A DNA stretch of 64,000 bases from Sphagnum magellanicum. Taxonomy: Eukaryota; Streptophyta; Sphagnopsida; Sphagnales; Sphagnaceae. The DNA lies in NCBI GenBank assembly GCA_021904315.1, contig CM038919.1, forward strand, positions 17,415,666 through 17,479,665. The letters run 5' to 3'. Below are positions 48,726 to 58,930 of this stretch, piece by piece. The notes under the pieces were generated by a model. The model worked only from the letters and a program-made list of their open reading frames with translations, was not told the origin of the DNA and did no database searches. Position numbers and translations under genes: made by a program. The stretch's first letter is position 1; each line of letters begins with the position of its first letter.

Positions 48726-49585
48726 ACTCTCTCAATTGGGTTGGTGAAAATGATGATGGATTGCAGGTTGCAATAATCCCTGATGAATTTGATTAGGTAC
48801 TGACTCTCTCACAACAGCCAGACTTATTTGAATTGTGGACACTAAGATTTGAGCTTCATGGAAGGCTGATTTTTTACAATTCAAAATTCCTTTGGCACTT
48901 GCTTATATAAGTCAATCAGCTCAAATGCTTTGCAATGTGCATGATGATGAACTCTTTGGAGAAACTCTTCTTTATTTGTACCTCTCTCTCTCTCTCTCTT
49001 CAACTCTAGAAACTTGGGAAGGTGTGGATTCCTATAAAGTAGTTGTAGTACAAGAACTTTACAATATAATGGACAAGGAGCCCTCCAACCTCTTTCACAT
49101 TTATAGGTCCTATATATATATGGAGGTAGGTAAAAATATATATACCTATACTAAATAGGTAGTAGGTGGTCATTTGTGATGAGTGTGTAGTAGGATGGTA
49201 GGTGGTTGTTTTGTGATGAGTAGTTGAGATGAGACACAAAATCTAACACCCACCAGCTCATTGTACTCTTAAAGAAGAGTACAAGATTTTTATTTTTTTG
49301 GTTAACACCAAAATTATGGTAGTTGGGATTGAACCCCAAAAAAATAAGTAAATAAAAAATTCAATCAACCCATTTTGTTCATTTGGACTCTATCATGGTG
49401 TTCCAGATCAATAGGTCATCAAATTATCTATAGAAGGTGATCTATATATAGATTGATATTAAACATATCTGTAAAGTAAAAAAAACAAGTCATCAATACC
49501 CAAAGTTAGTTAGTAAACCGATCGAGATAGTAGACAGACATTATAAATAAATAAACTTTTGTTAAACAAAAGGCACCTTGTCTTC
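48726..49585. other. Intergenic, no gene recognised
   Basis: Includes a (CT)n run at 48,983-48,999 and TA-rich stretches. An 88-residue frame at 48,892-49,158 is not recognised. The complement of 49,330-49,340 resembles a Pol III B box, without an A box. Confidence 0.4.
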
Positions 49586-49860
49586 TTTATTTCTTGGATG
49601 TTTTGACTATTACTATGTGTACTATTATTACAATTATTTTGGAATTTTATGCATTAAATGTACTGATGTTTATTTTCAAAATTTATACCCAAATTCAATA
49701 AAAGAATTTCACTTTGTAAATTACAATGTTAGAGATTGAACGAAAATCCTCGAATCTTATGCATTAAATGTATTGATGTTTATTTTCAACATTTTATACC
49801 CAAATTCAATAAAATTTCCTCACTTTGTGAATAACAATGTTAGAAATTAAACCAAGGGTT
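49586..49860 (+). repeat. Tandem duplication, ~115 bp unit
   Basis: Two copies of a unit running from TTATGCATTAAATGTA through TTTATTTTCAA and TACCCAAATTCAATAAAA to AACAATGTTAGA. A diverged relative lies at 53,410-53,485 (GTGCATTAAATGCTGAG, ATACCCGGATTTAATAAAAC). Confidence 0.7.
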
Positions 49861-50425
49861 AGGTTTTATGCGTGAGATAAATCTTATGCTTATTTCAAAT
49901 GTAAGATCGAGATGAGTAGGTGTGAGATCTTTCCCATTCTTAAAGAGTAGACATAATAACTTTTCTCCTTTGAAACCTCATGATCTATGAATGTTTTAGG
50001 TTTGTGATAACTTTCAACCCAATGTGCTTTGTAATGGACCAAGCACAAATGTTTGTGGAGGACATTCTCAAAATGTGGGAGCCAAACTCAACTACCACTT
50101 CATCTTAAGCCCCATTATATATCGCAAATGCTCTCACCTTACCCTAGGGCTTTACCCTAAACACAAATGAACAAAGACTTCTAGCATGCCCCCTTTCTTG
50201 ACTTCAAGACTAGCATTTCCATTGTCATTCTACAATGAAGCACTCCAAGGGTTTTTTTTTGTTTTGTATTTAAACAAACCTCCTTGTGAGAGAGAGTATT
50301 CATTTGTCAATCAAGAAAGGAGCCTTTCACTAATCACATGCAGACCTTCCACAATTTGAATCTTAAAACCCTTCATGTTTTACACCGGAGAAGGAGACCT
50401 GCATCCATAGGCCACCCCTAATTTT
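49861..50425. other. Intergenic, no gene recognised
   Basis: No domain-bearing frame. Earlier exons of the fragment at 50.4-50.9 kb were looked for here and not found. Confidence 0.4.
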
Positions 50426-50429
50426 CAGG

Positions 50430-50908
50430 CCTTCACCACCAAGGCTATGACCCTCACTCAAGTAAGGGAATGCCCAGGGAAGCAAGGTCTTCTTCCTACT
50501 ATACTTTCCTACCATGCTTCCTTATTAGTCTCTTTTTGCAGCACAGATGCAGCAAAGCCAGTCAATCATCTGTTATCAACTTGTCAATGCACCAACAAGC
50601 CTAGTTGATGATATAATAACTTACAAAAGCTTTGTGCAAAGAAAAGAGAAGCTCAGAAGCTCCATGCAGCTCTGCAGCAACAGCATGGAGCAGCTCTATG
50701 CTTGTTTTCAGCTCTAAATCCTGTCTTTTGCTGGGTTCCCTTGCAGGAACTAGCAGGAGGAGCCCATCATCATGAGCTCTTCTGCCCTGGCAGTGGAGCA
50801 AGCAGAACAGTCCCTGGATTTCTAGTACCAATTGGGGAGACTCTCTCTGCACAATTGTACACAGAGCTTGCTGCCCAGTTCATGTCAGAGTTGGGCCGTT
50901 CTGTCTAA
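50430..50908 (+). pseudogene. Spliced-looking gene fragment, unrecognised
   Basis: The sequence looks coding. A strong acceptor (TCTCTTTTTGCAG ending 50,541) opens a frame that includes YQLVNAPTSLVDDIITYKSF and EKLRSSMQLCSNSMEQLYAC. A second acceptor (CCCTTGCAG ending 50,746) opens a frame of 53 residues with HHHELFCPGSGASRTVPGF and LVPIGETLSAQLYTEL, then a stop at 50,906-50,908. A possible small upstream exon lies at about 50,430-50,461 before a GTAAGG donor. The gap between the two main parts is too short for a normal plant intron unless the donor is at about 50,631, so the fragment may be broken or truncated. I do not recognise the family. It could be the 3' end of a real gene, a pseudogene or exons captured by a transposon. 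Confidence 0.35.
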
Positions 50909-51155
50909 TGATTACCTTCAAGTGCGTTGTCGGTGGATGATTCCGCACAAATTATATTATTCTGCACAAATTATATTATTTTTAGAAATGCTGAAATTTT
51001 TTAATTTAAATAATTTCTTAAAGAAAATTTTTTTTGTGAAAGAAAATGAAGAATCTAAAATTGAAATTATTATTCTAAATTTTTTTCTCATGCCTGCCCA
51101 ATTGCCCGATTAAAATGTGTTTAGTGAAGCCCAGACACATATTGTTGTTGCCCAA

Positions 51156-51298
51156 ACACAATTTGGGCCTGTGATAATGCACATTTTGAGCATTTAATGG
51201 ACACTGGGACAAGCTTGTTAACATAATTATGGAGACTAACATGTTTCTTAGTGGCCATTACATGCCCAAAATGTGCATAAGCACGGGCTCAAATGTGT
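51156..51298. mobile_element. Foldback element (MITE-like)
   Basis: Arms at 51,156-51,202 and 51,251-51,298 are reverse complements over about 47 bp with few mismatches; both contain (T)ATGCACATTTTG after reversal. The loop is about 48 bp. Flanking sequence (51,112-51,155 and 51,299-51,320) shows weaker pairing. No coding capacity. Confidence 0.7.
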
Positions 51299-51374
51299 CC
51301 GGGCATAACCGAAATGTTTTTTGGAAAAATATGAACCGAGCTAAGGGCAGACAGTGAAAAAAGAAATATCATAG

Positions 51375-51575
51375 TAGCACAGGGGCAGCTTCAACACATG
51401 TCTGTTGAATAATTAATTAATTTTGAAGATTTCATTTTTTTTAAACTGAAATTTTCAAAATATTCTTTATCGGCCATTGTGGTAGTACAGGCAGAGCTTC
51501 AACACATGTCTGTCAAATAATTAATTAATTTTGAAGATTTCATGTGAAAAACTGAAATTTTCAAAATATTCTTTA
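51375..51575 (+). repeat. Tandem duplication, ~105 bp unit
   Basis: Two near-identical copies running from GCTTCAACACATGTCTGT to TCAAAATATTCTTTATC, about 90% alike. It is one of the less diverged duplications in the window. Confidence 0.8.
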
Positions 51576-52585
51576 TCTTCCTTTAACAAAATTGTGTTCT
51601 TCGAAAGGGGAAAAAAAGAAAAAAGATTTTTTTTTTGAGTATTTCAACATTTCTACAAATAATACATTTTGTGTAGAAGCTGCCAAGGTACTACTGTACT
51701 CAAGTCTCATCAAGATTCTAAAAGTTGCTTTGATGTCACACTTGATGTTGCAAGGAGTCAAGCTCAAATGATCACCTACCTCCTTGTTTTGGGTTTGGGT
51801 CTAAATTGGGGAACATCTAGCTCAATTTGATAACCCAAAATCAAGGTTTTCAAATTCTCATGTATTTTTCTATCTCTGGGTTCCTAGTTAAGAACTATAG
51901 GATTTTGTGTTTAAGTTAGGTGCATGTCACAATTCACAACCATTCCTCTTCTTCAAGAATCTATTGTTGCCTATCACAACCATTCTTCTTCCTAATACCA
52001 ATTTTTGAGAAAGACTAACTCTTAGTTTGACAATTTAGCAATTTTCAGTTAACACATGTTTGAACCATATTAGAGAGTGGCCAGGGTTTGGCCAATTTCA
52101 AGTCCAAATCAGCCTGTGGCCAAGTCTGACATGACAAAGTCATGGGCAAGCTGGGAGTCAGAATGGGCCAACCCCCTTCCAGCTCCTAACAAACTTGAGG
52201 TCGAGCTAGGAGTCAAAAATCAATCAAACCTCGCTTGGTACTTCCCTGGCATTAACAACTATTAGGTCACTACAAGAGAATTTTTCTCAAACAAAATGCC
52301 ACTGCACATGACACATGTGTGAGGTAACCTTCGTGATTTCATGCATTACAATGTACAATCTGTGATGTTTATTGTGGCATATATTACACTACTTGATCAT
52401 TAGCTATCTTCAGAGCCATCAAGCAAGAAACAAAAGCAGACCCTCAATAATGAGGGCAATGTGTGATCATTTGGTGGTTTATCGGTTCCATTTCTTGTCA
52501 CTTGTTCTGCACCTACAAAAACCCCTCAACTTAAAGGCAGCGACTTTCACATACCCTCAACATATCCAGTTATCAACCACTACCC
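51576..52585. other. Intergenic, no gene recognised
   Basis: No known domain in frames of up to 90 residues. AT-rich at the left with an A/T tract near 51,605-51,637. Confidence 0.4.
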
Positions 52586-52587
52586 TT

Positions 52588-52960
52588 GGAGCATCTCCAC
52601 CAGTGCTCAGTATGTTACTCTGGATAATAAAATTAAATGTCTAAGTTTAGCTCTTTTTTTTTAGGCAACCCCACTAATAAAACTGTAACGGGAACTGGAT
52701 ATACGTGGGAACTACTAATAGTAAACCAGCTGGGCCAATCATTATGATTGACCAATCAGAAATACTGAGCCGCCATCAGGTTCAATTTATTACACTCTTT
52801 TTTGGAGGTGCACAACTGTTTGCACCTTTTACTAGCCATGGCAAGCTGCACGAATTTGGTGCAGAAAAATCAATTTCCTGAGCTAAACCGGCACAGTTTG
52901 ACTATTTCACAATAAATTTTACTCTATGGAGTCACATTATGAGCACCTATGGAGATGCTC
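52588..52960 (+). mobile_element. MITE family M1, copy 1
   Basis: Terminal inverted repeats of about 35 bp begin GGAGCATCTCCA and continue GTGCTCA..ATGT.ACTC. The 373 bp element is closely related, in opposite orientation, to 54,352-54,724, sharing CCAATCATTATGATTG and GACCAATCAGA inside. GAGCATCTCCA ends are widespread in plant MITEs. Flanks read TTG and TTA, so the target duplication is not certain. Non-coding. Confidence 0.8.
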
Positions 52961-54350
52961 TTAGACTTCACATATCCAATACCCTAATTAAGCGATCAAG
53001 CACACTATGTAGATAGATTCCAACGGAAACCTGTCTCTTCCTTACTTACTGACAGATAAAATTTTATTTTTGAGCATGTTTATAAATTGTACTTGGTATT
53101 GGCCTGTTTAAAGTTCTTCATTTCATGGGTGTTTGTATGAGTATGTAATTTTTGCAAATAATAGAGTTTTCCATAAAGTCAGGAAAACACAGCCCCAAAC
53201 CCTGAGTTTGGTCCAAAACCGGGTGAGATCCCAAAAAAACCTAGAAAAAGGACATTAGCCTTCAAGGAGGGGTGAAACTCAGAAATGCACCATTTTTGTG
53301 GTAAACTGAGTTTCATCCTGTTTTGACCCTTCTTTCATTTTTCCGGAGCACCTCCACTGCTGACACATATATTTTCACTGCTCCTACCTGTACAACTAAT
53401 TTAATCACCTCAAACGTTGTGCATTAAATGCTGAGTTTCAGCATTTCATACCCGGATTTAATAAAACTTCCTAACTTTGCGGATCTCACTCAAAGAGGGG
53501 ATGGGGGGTGAAAGGAGGCCCAAAGACAGGGTGAAGCCAGGGTGACTTTAAGGAGAACTCTAATAAATGATAAAAGAAAGGGAAATGACTCGCACGAGAG
53601 GTACTCATTCAACTACTCACTCTTTTTGGAGGATGTTGATTATACGCACTCAACACTTATTAAGCTCCAGGCATTTGGTGAACTTGACAATTGGATACAA
53701 TGATGACAAACTAGGCCACCTGACTAGATAGAGTGATTACAGATTTTGATCTGGATCAAAAGACAGTGTCCAAGCATGCGGGTGACCCTATCAACCAGTG
53801 CACTTTTGTGGCCCAGTTTGTACAAGTGGTACTGGACCCTACAAACTGGAACCCAATAAAAGACTTCTTCGGCAAGTTGAGCAGTGTATGATGTGTTGTT
53901 CTTGGTTTGCAATTTTGTTTGAATTTTGGGCATTTTATAAGTTTTGATTTGCATGTCGGAATGTTTTGGCTTCAGCAGAATTTCTTAAGTCTCCACAAAG
54001 TGGTGTGTCATGGATCTACTGAAATGAACCACAAATAAATGCAGTCCTTACACATTGCCAGTATCAGTAAAGTTCCCCCAAACTGGGCTTTCCACTCCCT
54101 GTTTGGGCTTTGCCATACCCGTGCCTTCAGTGCTGCTCATACTCTTCATTAAATCAAGTCTTGTTGGATCCATCTGGTTGAGCAATTAGAGCGCCTCCAA
54201 GCATGCTCCACATTTGGCCCTACAAGAGTATTTCTCCAATTCAAGATTACTTGTTTATGGATTTCAAGTCCCACCCATAAACATAAATCCGGGACAGTAA
54301 AAGGTTAGAATTTAGAACCAGTGTTGTCCAGTTTTGATTCTCAAGTAATA
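52961..54350. other. Intergenic, no gene recognised
   Basis: Contains the diverged relative of the 49.6 kb repeat at 53,410-53,485. The 76-residue minus frame at 53,724-53,954 is not recognised. Confidence 0.4.
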
Positions 54351-54351
54351 A

Positions 54352-54724
54352 GACCATCTCCAGCTGTGTTCAGTATGTGATCCCGCACATTAAAATTGCA
54401 TGAAGAAAAGTCAAAATATGCCGGTTTGCCTCAAGAAAATAGTTGTGGCTCAGCATAATTGTACAGTTTGCTGTGGTTGGTAAAAGCTCCAGTACGTTGT
54501 GCAAATGCAGAAAGGAGTGTAATAAATATGACCTGACTATTGCTCTGTATTTCTGATTGGTCCATCATAATGATTAGTCCAGGTGGTTTGCTCTTAGTAG
54601 TTTCCCATCTATTTGATGTCCCAGTTTCAGTTTCACAGGTGGGGTTGCAAGAAAGTAAATAACTGAACTTGGATGTGAAAAATATTTTTGCAGGGTCACA
54701 TACTGAGCACCGCAGGTGATGCTC
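54352..54724 (-). mobile_element. MITE family M1, copy 2 (inverted)
   Basis: 373 bp with ends GACCATCTCCAGCTGTGTTCAG and its approximate complement finishing GGTGATGCTC. Same length as copy 1. The two copies sit about 1.4 kb apart in opposite orientations, so a transcript across both could form a long hairpin. Confidence 0.8.
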
Positions 54725-54739
54725 TTAGACCACCAAATA

Positions 54740-55040
54740 ATTCAAAACCAGAACGGGAACTGGAACCAACCTCAGAACAGAAAACCAGTCTTTGGATAGG
54801 ACTTGAGGGCTGGAGTGAATTAGCACCCACCAATGCACCAGTTGCGGATGAGCCCGTTGAGGCCGTTTTCTGGATGGACGAAAATCCCATCCTCCCTGCC
54901 CAATTTTTTTTTTTTTTTTTTCCACCTCTTCTCTACCCCAAAATTTTCCCCCGTCCTACCTACCACCTACCTCCCCCCTCCTACCTACCACCTACCTCCC
55001 CCGTCCTACCTACCACCTACCAACCCCACCCCCCCTCACT
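54740..55040. repeat. Dispersed repeat R4 copy with T tract and ACCTACC array
   Basis: 54,800-54,850 is the inverted counterpart of 61,838-61,885 (CACCAATGCACCAGTTG). It is followed by about 20 T and repeated CCTACCTACCACCTACC. The same T-run plus CTACCTACC order occurs at 62,006-62,095, in each case upstream of a related-looking gene start. Confidence 0.5.
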
Positions 55041-55069
55041 CCATCGCCAGAGCTCCAGAGACCTCGGGC

Positions 55070-55190
55070 GGCTGTGAAGCGGGAGCTGGAGCTATGGCTG
55101 TGGAGCTGGAGCGGCTGGAGCTAGAGCGGAGTTGCTAGAGTTGGAGCGGAGTTGCTGGAGTTGGAGCAGGACCCACGCGCACACGAAAAG
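55070..55190 (+). other. Probable 5' leader exon of the C2H2 gene
   Basis: A (GGAGCTGGAGC)-like purine-rich repeat ends at a strong donor, AAAAG|GTAAGAAG, at 55,190/55,191. The matching acceptor TTTTGTTTAG ends at 55,559, just before the start codon. Its 5' end is unknown. A short upstream ATG frame (55,095) closes before the donor. Confidence 0.45.
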
Positions 55191-55241
55191 GTAAGAAGTC
55201 TTCTTCTTTTTCTTGCTTGCTTGCTTGCTTGCTACAACGCA

Positions 55242-55397
55242 GCAAGCTCCGGAGCCAGGCTCCGGAGCTTGCGTTGCGTTGCTTTGCTGTAACACAGCAA
55301 GCTCCGGAGCCTGGCTCCGGAGCTTGCTTGCTTGCTGCGGCTTGCTTGCTGCTGCAACGCAGCAAGCTCCGGAGCGTGAGAAAACTCCGGAGCTTGC
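55242..55397. repeat. Three tandem GC-rich hairpins in the leader intron
   Basis: Hairpin 1, 55,242-55,272: GCAAGCTCCGGAGCC, one-base loop, perfect complement. Hairpin 2, 55,297-55,327: same 15 bp stem, one-base loop. Hairpin 3, 55,362-55,397: 13 bp stem, 10-base loop. A single degenerate arm follows at 55,420. TTGC repeats lie between them. All lie within the predicted leader intron 55,191-55,559. Confidence 0.85.
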
Positions 55398-55572
55398 TGC
55401 AACTAAACCCTGCAACGCAGCAAGCTCTGGAGCGTCTCTTGCAGTAGAAGAAAAAGAAGAACCCTGAACCTTTTGCCCCATCCTCTATATTTTTTATTTT
55501 GCTTTGGTTTAGCTGATTAGAATTAACATTTAACAATAACTAGTGGTCTTTTGTTTAGGGTTGGAGGTTGGA

Positions 55573-57178
55573 ATGGGTAAGAGAAGAAGACTCAGGAAAA
55601 GCGGTGGTGGTGAGCTGGAGGTCAATATGCAAGATGTTGCATCAGATGAGGCGATTCTTCCAAGTGTTGCTGAGCTGGAGGTCAACATGCAAGATGTTGC
55701 ATCAGATGAGGCGATTCTTCCAAGTGTTGCTGAGCTGGAGGTCAACATGCAAGATGTTGCATCAGATGAGGCGATTCTTCCAAGTGTTGCTGAGCTGGAG
55801 GTCAACATGCAAGATGTTGCATCAGATGAGGCGATTCTTCCAAGTGTTGTTGTGGCAGATGTGATGATTCTTTTGCCATATGTTACTGGAGGAGATGAGG
55901 GAGTTGTTGAGTCACATGTTGCTGCATCTAATGCAACAATTATTCAGCAAAATGTTGCATCAGATGAAGCAAATAGTGAACAAGATGTTGCATCAGATGA
56001 GGAAATGGGTGAGCAAAATGGTGCTCTATCACAATTGAAATATAAAGATAGCATTAGTATAGATTGTTTTAGAATTTGTGGAAATCATATTAAATACAGA
56101 TTAAGAAAATTGTACAAGTTTTTTTAGGTTTAATTATATCCGCACCTTCCATCATTTGTTGGAAGGTGCGGGATTCTTTTTGTCAAATTTTTTTTATGCA
56201 ATACCTGAAAACAATGATTTGTAATATCTACATTTTGTTTTTTGATCTTTCTTTTTTTGCCTTAGGTCCGGAAGTTGAATCTGATAAGGCAGCTCTGCCA
56301 CTTGCACTTCTTTGCCCACCGAATTTGGCTCGGAAAGACAAGGAATGGACGCATGTTGGGTCCAAATGGAGGTGCAAAGTTGGTAATTGCACTACTGCAT
56401 ATTGTGCAAAATGGCTGTTAACGAAACACTTGAAGGAGGTGCATGGGTTGGTGGCTGAAAAGTCCAAACCTGGGAGGCCTTCAACTGCTGCAGGAGGTCC
56501 TCGACATCAGGACCATGCCAAGATGAATGCTCGCATCTTGGGAAATGCGATGGCTGTGCAGAGGCGGAACGATCAAAAGGTGGCTAGTCGCGCTCGTGCC
56601 AAAGCACAACGTGAATGGGAAAACCTAGTAGCTGTTGCAAAACAATGTCCACCATTCCCAAAACCAGGTTTGGTGAAATTAGCTTCAGAGAAACTTTTGA
56701 AAGTGTTGGGGCTTACTACTTAGGGTGTGGGCAGTGTGCCTCGAGATGTAGCATCGCGAATGGAGAAAGATGAAGACTTACAAGGGATTATTCGATCCAC
56801 CCGTTGCGCATATGCACAGCAACTCAAGACGGCATGGGATGCCAAATATTGGGATCGAGAGTCCAATAAAACAAGTCGGAGAAAACAGTTGGCAGCTGTT
56901 TTGGATTTTCATGAATCTAGAATGATTCATGGAAGGTAAGAAACAATCATAAGCAATGTTTATTATTTTTTTATTGCATTTCATCCAAGGTGTGTTAGGG
57001 TTTAACTTGGTGGTTTTTGGGTGTTTATAGGGTTCAGGGCCAAACACAGGAAGAGTTTGTGGCAACTGCAATTCAAGTGGAAATGCAACGTCGGCATTTA
57101 TACACTGCTCGTCATGCAACAAAGGCTGCAAATGCAGCTGCTGCGTACCGAGCTAAACACGGGATTGTAGATTGCTAG
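55573..57178 (+). CDS. C2H2 zinc-finger gene with N-terminal 20-residue repeats
   Basis: Coding exons by frame and splice sites: 55,573-56,008 (donor GTGAGC, phase 1), 56,266-56,935 (donor GTAAGA, phase 2), 57,031-57,178 (stop TAG). This gives 417 codons. MGKRRRLRK is a basic start. Residues 14-93 are four near-identical 20-residue units beginning ELEVNMQDVASDEA; looser NVASDEA/DVASDEE copies follow. Residues 180-205 form one canonical C2H2 finger (C182, C187, H200, H205; C-x4-C-x12-H-x4-H), followed by a KPGRPS basic, AT-hook-like patch. The tail is helical-looking, rich in Ala, Arg and Glu, with AYAQQLKTAWDAKYWDRES. Codon 298 (56,721-56,723) is an in-frame TAG between LGLTT and GVGSVP; coding signal continues beyond it, so this copy may be a recent pseudogene or make a 297-residue form. 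DNA-binding is inferred from the finger; family unknown to me, host gene or transposon-borne gene both possible. Confidence 0.6.
56140..56171 (+). repeat. Intronic hairpin of the C2H2 gene
   Basis: Perfect 11 bp stem, CCGCACCTTCC with its complement, around a 10-base loop. It lies in the intron 56,009-56,265. A GCAATACC motif follows at 56,199. Confidence 0.8.
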
Positions 57179-57518
57179 ACACTGATATGGGTTAGGGTTT
57201 AGGGTTATATAGTTAGTTAGGTTTTATAGCCCTTTTACTTTTTGGACTACCCAATTTTGAACTACCCAATATAATAGCATCTTCTATTCACACTTGTTTT
57301 ATGGTATATGGTTAAGCATATGTCTTCTTTGTCATAATTTTTTTAGTACTTGAGATGTAAAAATCAAACCAAAGATCAAAATGAACATTGTGCATTACTT
57401 ACATCTAATATAATAGCACTCACATCACTTGAAGAGTTTCAAAACAATATACACATTTTAAACATATAAAATACCTACATCATTTTCTATTATAAATCTC
57501 ATAAGGAGATTTTCAAAT
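57179..57518. other. 3' flank of the C2H2 gene
   Basis: Begins with GGGTTTAGGGTTA shortly after the stop codon. No clear poly(A) signal chosen and no gene seen. Confidence 0.4.
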
Positions 57519-57895
57519 ATGCAATACCCACATATACGTCCTAAAATAGTCACAGGCATATTACATTCAGTGCAATACCCGCATCTAAGTCCCATAATAG
57601 TCGTTGCAATTTTTGGCATCCCTTGCAATACCCGCATCTAAGTCCCATAATAGCCGCTGGTATTTTTGGCATCTCTTGCAATACCTGCATATGGGCCACC
57701 CATAGTTGTTGACATTCGTCATTCGTTGCAATACCCGCATATGGGTCCATGGTTTTCGTTGGGTTTTATAACATTTCTTGCAATACCCACATATAGTTTC
57801 CATAATAGCCACTGGTTTTTTTTGTGTCCCTTACAATACCCGCATATAGGTCCCATAATAGTTGCTGGTTTTTTTCATTCTTTGCAAAACTTACA
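57519..57895. repeat. ~53 bp satellite array, about 7 copies
   Basis: Each unit starts GCAATACCCGCAT or a close variant and continues with a GTCCCATAATAG-like block and a T-rich tail. Unit starts lie near 57,519, 57,571, 57,625, 57,679, 57,729, 57,781 and 57,835. Confidence 0.85.
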
Positions 57896-58740
57896 TTTTG
57901 TCATAAAATTAATTTAGAATAATAATTAATTTAGGTATATAAAAAGACATATTTTGGGTATCCATAGCACTTATTTGTTATTTTGAAATGACATTACATG
58001 CGAGTTTTGCATTCAGGGTTTAGGGTTTCGGGTTTAGGGTTAGGTTTTCACATAAGGTTTGCTTCTTACCTTTGTGTGATAACTCCAACCTAATTTTCCT
58101 AATCTCTTTGAAGAAAATATATAATAAGATTGTATTAGGTCCCATATGTTTAAACCCAAAAAATTTCCCCCCAATTAAATATAAAATATTTTTGATAGTA
58201 CATGAATTATCAACAAATTTTGACATATAATTAAATAATTAATAGACCATTATTTCAGATAATTTAAATGATTAATTATCAAGAATTAGATAATCATTTA
58301 TTTATTTGGAATAGTTAACTATTCATTTGGCTTAACTTCATTTATTTGGATAATAAAAAGTTGGATCTAAAAATCAAATTAACTTTATTTGATTGATTAA
58401 CTTTAATATATTTTTATTTTAATAAGTGATTAAAATCACTATTTAAGATAACTATTCCATGTTATAGATTGCATGTTCAGCTTTTTCATGAAAAATTCAT
58501 ACACCAAAATAAGTTTGATCACAATTGCCATTATACTATTTGTTCCACAAACAATACAATTTTTTTTCAAATTCATGAAACAAAATAAGAATCATGGGTT
58601 TAGGGTTTAGGGTTTTAGGGTTTTTTAGGTTTAGGGTTTAGGGTTTAGGGTAAACCCTAAACCCTAAACTCCTAATCAACAACCCCAGCCTCACACCTTT
58701 GTTAACATATTATTTTGAAATTAATTAATTATTTTAGAAT
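57896..58740. repeat. AT-rich block, first copy of a higher-order repeat
   Basis: About 58,190-58,600 matches 59,440-59,860 in direct orientation (shared TAATTAAATAATTAATAGACC, CCATTATTTCAGATAATTTA and GATTAATTATCAAGAAT). About 58,060-58,170 also matches 60,940-61,050 (TTTGTGTGAT..CTCCAACCTAATTTT). The period is about 1.3 to 1.5 kb. Contains a mixed-orientation (TTTAGGG)n tract at 58,597-58,668. Confidence 0.75.
58597..58668. repeat. Interstitial telomere-like tract with strand switch
   Basis: About seven TTTAGGG-type units are followed immediately by CCCTAAACCCTAAAC, giving a head-to-head junction. Confidence 0.85.
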
Positions 58741-58930
58741 GACTCAAAATGTAGATATTACATTTAGGGTAGGATCTTCATTTAAAGAAGCTTAAACCCC
58801 ACAACCGTATTTTATAGTGGCCCAAAATGCAGGTATTGCATGTAGGGTAGGATCTTCACTTAAAGAGGGCTTAAACCCCCCATGCGTACTTTCGAGGTGA
58901 CCCAAAATGCAGGTATTGCATTTAGGGTTC
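58741..58930. repeat. ~78 bp satellite, block 1 (about 2.5 copies)
   Basis: Unit: ATGCAGGTATTGCATTTAGG, GGTAGGATCTTCA(C/T), AAACCCCACATGCGTACTTT. The same unit forms blocks at 59,935-60,440 and 61,310-61,505. Confidence 0.8.

Noticed and set aside
53410-53485. Independent new repeat
   Set aside because: It is a diverged relative of the 49.6-49.9 kb unit and is mentioned there.
55092-55536. Ala/Ser-rich frames on both strands
   Set aside because: Created by the AAGCTCCGGAGC palindromes, which read open in several frames.
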